Notes under the pieces: generated by a model | What the model saw: the letters and a program-made list of their open reading frames with translations, nothing else | Databases searched by the model: none | What the model was told of the DNA's origin: nothing | Part shown: piece after piece, positions 61,940 to 64,000 of the stretch | Numbering within the stretch: the first letter of the stretch is position 1 | How the letters are laid out: every line of letters begins with the position of its first letter | Translations under genes and position numbers: made by a program | Assembly: GCA_008671135.1 (NCBI GenBank) | Contig: RQAP01000047.1 | Location: 91,856 to 155,855 of the forward strand | Direction of reading: 5' to 3' | Source of the DNA: Collinsella aerofaciens | GTDB lineage: Bacteria > Actinomycetota > Coriobacteriia > Coriobacteriales > Coriobacteriaceae | DNA length: 64,000 nucleotides

Positions 61940-63532
61940 CTATTCAATTACCACGGCCTGGCTATCCATCTGTTGCCACGTGCCAAAGAACACCTGGGCA
62001 TTTCGCGTAACATTGCCGTTAATCGAATCCGAAAGAAAGACAATTCCCCGCTCGTCATCATAGCCTTTAAGGACTACGGCATGATTACCGCCCCACAGAC
62101 CATAGGAATGCCCGTTATACCAACGAGCAGCATAACGGCCTCCTGGCCAACTTCCCCACTCGGTATTCCACATCTCAACAGGTTGACCACAGGTCAGCCT
62201 GTTCTTAATGGAAGAAATTGACGAGAAAGAGACGTCTTTTGCCTGCTTGCCACTTCCAGCAGCACGCAGAAAATTATTTCCAGCAATAGTAATCGCAGGG
62301 GCGACGCATCCCATGAGACCCCCGCTGCTACGCCTCGGGTTGCCATCAAAAGCGGTAACAAAGTTGCCATTGCTTCCCTTGGGCAAATAATAATCTGCAA
62401 TAATCGTCTTACCTAAACCGAAACCATAGTAGTTAAGCAAGTTTGTAAGGGCAACCGACTCACAGCCAGTAGGAAGTTCCGGGTACTGCGAATAGCAAGG
62501 GACATCGACCCAAGCGCCAACCATTGCGCCGGATGAACTGAACTTGTAGTCAGTAGAGCCGATCCAATACCAACCGTTACTCAACATTACTCCCCCACGT
62601 GCGACATCAAGGTAATACCATGTGCCCCCAAGGGAAAGCCATCCCGTTTTCATCGCGCCAGAAGCGGAATCCAGCCAGTACCAGTTGCTGCCATCGTTAA
62701 GCCAGCCGGTCGCCATTCGACCATCCGGGTTAAAGTAATACCAAGACCCAGCAATTTGCTGCCACCCAGTCAGAATTACTCCACTAGCAGAACAATAATA
62801 TCGAGCACCCTGACTCTCAATCCAACCAGTTCTGGCATTACCGTCATCGTCAATCAGCTGGATTCCCGAATCGGTCATGATGCCTTTAAGGTCAATTGCG
62901 CCGCTGGATGACGAATGATACATCCAAGACCCATCACCGTTTGACCAGCAATTAGCCATCATCTTGCCGGTACTATTAAATATGTATTCACATGATCCGA
63001 TAGTTTGAACGCCCGTGGTCATGGCGTGCGTCGAGGGGTCGAGCCAGTACCACGTACCGTTTAGGCTGAGCCAGCCGGAGGCGAGGGCGCCGGAGCCCGT
63101 CGCGTAGTACCAGGTGCCGCCGTCGAGCACCCACCCGGTCGCCATCGCGCCGGAGGCGTTGAACCAGTACGCGGAGCCATTGCACTCATGGAGCCCGATG
63201 GCCATGGCATGCGTCGAGGGGTCGAGCCAGTACCAGGCCCCATTGGTATAGAGCCAGCCAGAATGCAGCGAGACCGGATTAGCTGAATCCACATAGAACC
63301 AGTTACCGTCAAACGAATTCCAACCCTGATTCCATTTAACGGATTCTTTAGCAGACCCATCATTGATTGAATCAGAAAAATTAAAAGTCGAGGAGACGGA
63401 TTGCTGCTCAAAATCAGTAGGGATGGAGGAGCTTATAGATTCTGCGTTCGCGATATCAACCACACCGGGCCCAGCGAGCAGTAGAGTCAAAAGAATAATT
63501 AGAGTTAATGTAATTCGCTTTTTCCTTGCCAT
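61940..63532 (-). CDS. Choline-binding-type repeat protein with C39-like peptidase domain
   Basis: 530 residues. A signal peptide (about residues 1-30, ITLTLIILLTLLLAGPGVV) is followed by about thirteen aromatic repeats. The C-terminal domain (about residues 345-530) is a C39_2-type cysteine peptidase: cysteine in LPTGCESVALTNLLNYYGF, histidine in GGNHAVVLKGYD, and aspartate in LSDSI. The target is unknown. Repeats at about residues 98-174 lie in a G+C-rich stretch (63005-63240) unlike the rest of the gene but almost matching the next gene. GGGGG precedes ATG 63532. Confidence 0.92.
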   Translation of the reverse strand: MARKKRITLTLIILLTLLLAGPGVVDIANAESISSSIPTDFEQQSVSSTFNFSDSINDGSAKESVKWNQGWNSFDGNWFYVDSANPVSLHSGWLYTNGAWYWLDPSTHAMAIGLHECNGSAYWFNASGAMATGWVLDGGTWYYATGSGALASGWLSLNGTWYWLDPSTHAMTTGVQTIGSCEYIFNSTGKMMANCWSNGDGSWMYHSSSSGAIDLKGIMTDSGIQLIDDDGNARTGWIESQGARYYCSASGVILTGWQQIAGSWYYFNPDGRMATGWLNDGSNWYWLDSASGAMKTGWLSLGGTWYYLDVARGGVMLSNGWYWIGSTDYKFSSSGAMVGAWVDVPCYSQYPELPTGCESVALTNLLNYYGFGLGKTIIADYYLPKGSNGNFVTAFDGNPRRSSGGLMGCVAPAITIAGNNFLRAAGSGKQAKDVSFSSISSIKNRLTCGQPVEMWNTEWGSWPGGRYAARWYNGHSYGLWGGNHAVVLKGYDDERGIVFLSDSINGNVTRNAQVFFGTWQQMDSQAVVIE

Positions 63533-63632
63533 GCGTAGCCCCCAGTGGTAACCGATTCTTACATAAACATAGTCTACAAATGGATAGCTAAGAGCAATAT
63601 GTAATTAGAAAAAAGCAATTAAAGAAGAGTTG

Positions 63633-64000
63633 CTAGCCGAGCCAAGCACCATTACTAGCAAAAGAGTATTGTGCCCCGTCGATCTGCTGAACACCAGTAG
63701 CCATGGCGTGCGTCGAGGGATCGAGCCAGTACCAGGCGCCGCCGACGTATGCCCAGCCGGAGGCCAGCGCGCCGGAGCCCGTCGCGTAGTACCAGGTTCC
63801 GCCGTCAAACACCCATCCGGTCGCCATGGCGCCGGAGGCGTTGAACCAGTACGCAGAGCCGTTGCATGCGTGCAGGCCCGTGGTCATGGCGTGCGTCGAG
63901 GGGTCGAGACAGTACCACCTACCGGATAGGCTGAGCCAGCCGGAGGCGGCGGCGCCGGAGCCCGACGCGGAGGACCAGGAGCCGACGACGCGCCCCCAGC
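63633..64000 (-). CDS. Choline-binding-type repeat protein, C-terminal fragment
   Basis: The frame is open to the right edge, so only the last 122 or so residues are seen. They are all aromatic repeats (GWVFDGGTWYYATGSGALAS, GWAYVGGAWYWLDPSTHAMAT), ending FASNGAWLG; there is no C-terminal enzyme domain, so any catalytic domain would be N-terminal and outside the window. Most of it is G+C-rich and close in sequence to part of the neighbour at 63005-63240. The stop is at 63633-63635. Confidence 0.9.
   Translation of the reverse strand, partial: WGRVVGSWSSASGSGAAASGWLSLSGRWYCLDPSTHAMTTGLHACNGSAYWFNASGAMATGWVFDGGTWYYATGSGALASGWAYVGGAWYWLDPSTHAMATGVQQIDGAQYSFASNGAWLG

Noticed and set aside
54900..63400. 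Regular short repeats that might suggest a CRISPR array
   Set aside because: They are coding repeats of about 60 bases that keep frame and encode GW/YY modules; there are no identical repeats with unique spacers.
54713..64000. Glucan-binding rather than choline-binding repeats
   Set aside because: Glucan-binding repeats are related and cannot be fully excluded, but the adjoining lic genes make choline the better guess.

Overview
The window reads as a chromosomal segment of a Coriobacteriia actinobacterium, most likely Collinsella or a close relative. This is inference, from the G+C-rich core genes with many GTG and TTG starts, the gene orders seen (glyQ-glyS-ppsR-ppdK; radical-SAM pair-rplU-rpmA-obg; mreBCD-PBP2-rodA) and the gut-type surface genes. 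No database search was possible.

1-28.3 kb is core, nearly all on the minus strand. It holds ppdK (cut by the left edge) with its regulator ppsR, glyQS, an rpsP-khpA-rimM-trmD-lepB operon lacking rplS, plus-strand dinB, then obg-nadD-yqeK-rsfS behind rplU-rpmA, a radical-SAM pair, and the cell-elongation block mreB-mreC-mreD-PBP2-rodA. A TPR membrane protein, a cyclophilin, a zinc-ribbon membrane protein, a P-type ATPase and a tRNA-Arg(CCG) follow.

28.4-37.0 kb is a plus-strand aromatic block encoding all seven steps from DAHP to chorismate (aroF, aroB, aroQ, an aroE-aroK fusion, aroA, aroC) plus tyrA and pheA. Its leader holds a small ORF overlapping an intrinsic-terminator hairpin, a candidate attenuator.

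37.1-45.2 kb has tRNA-Arg(TCT), a polysaccharide ABC exporter, a polyprenyl-phosphate-type glycosyltransferase, and dTDP-rhamnose genes (rmlA, rmlB, an rmlC-rmlD fusion). Two more A+T-rich genes sit between rmlA and rmlB: a DUF4869 protein and a P-loop protein, an uncharacterised pair.

45.3-64 kb is a more A+T-rich surface island. It carries glycosyltransferases, DUF2142 and DUF2304 membrane proteins, a LicD-family phosphotransferase and a flippase. It also has a winged-helix/LicC/LicA fusion with a LicB-type choline permease, and four secreted proteins built of choline-binding-type repeats, three with visible enzyme domains (NlpC/P60, L,D-transpeptidase, C39-like). Read together, choline is imported by LicB, activated by LicA/LicC, placed on a wall glycan by LicD, and the phosphocholine then anchors the repeat proteins. 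That is a pneumococcus-like phosphocholine system in one actinobacterial locus, and it is the most interesting content here. The last repeat genes carry a G+C-rich block shared almost identically between neighbours, suggesting recombination.
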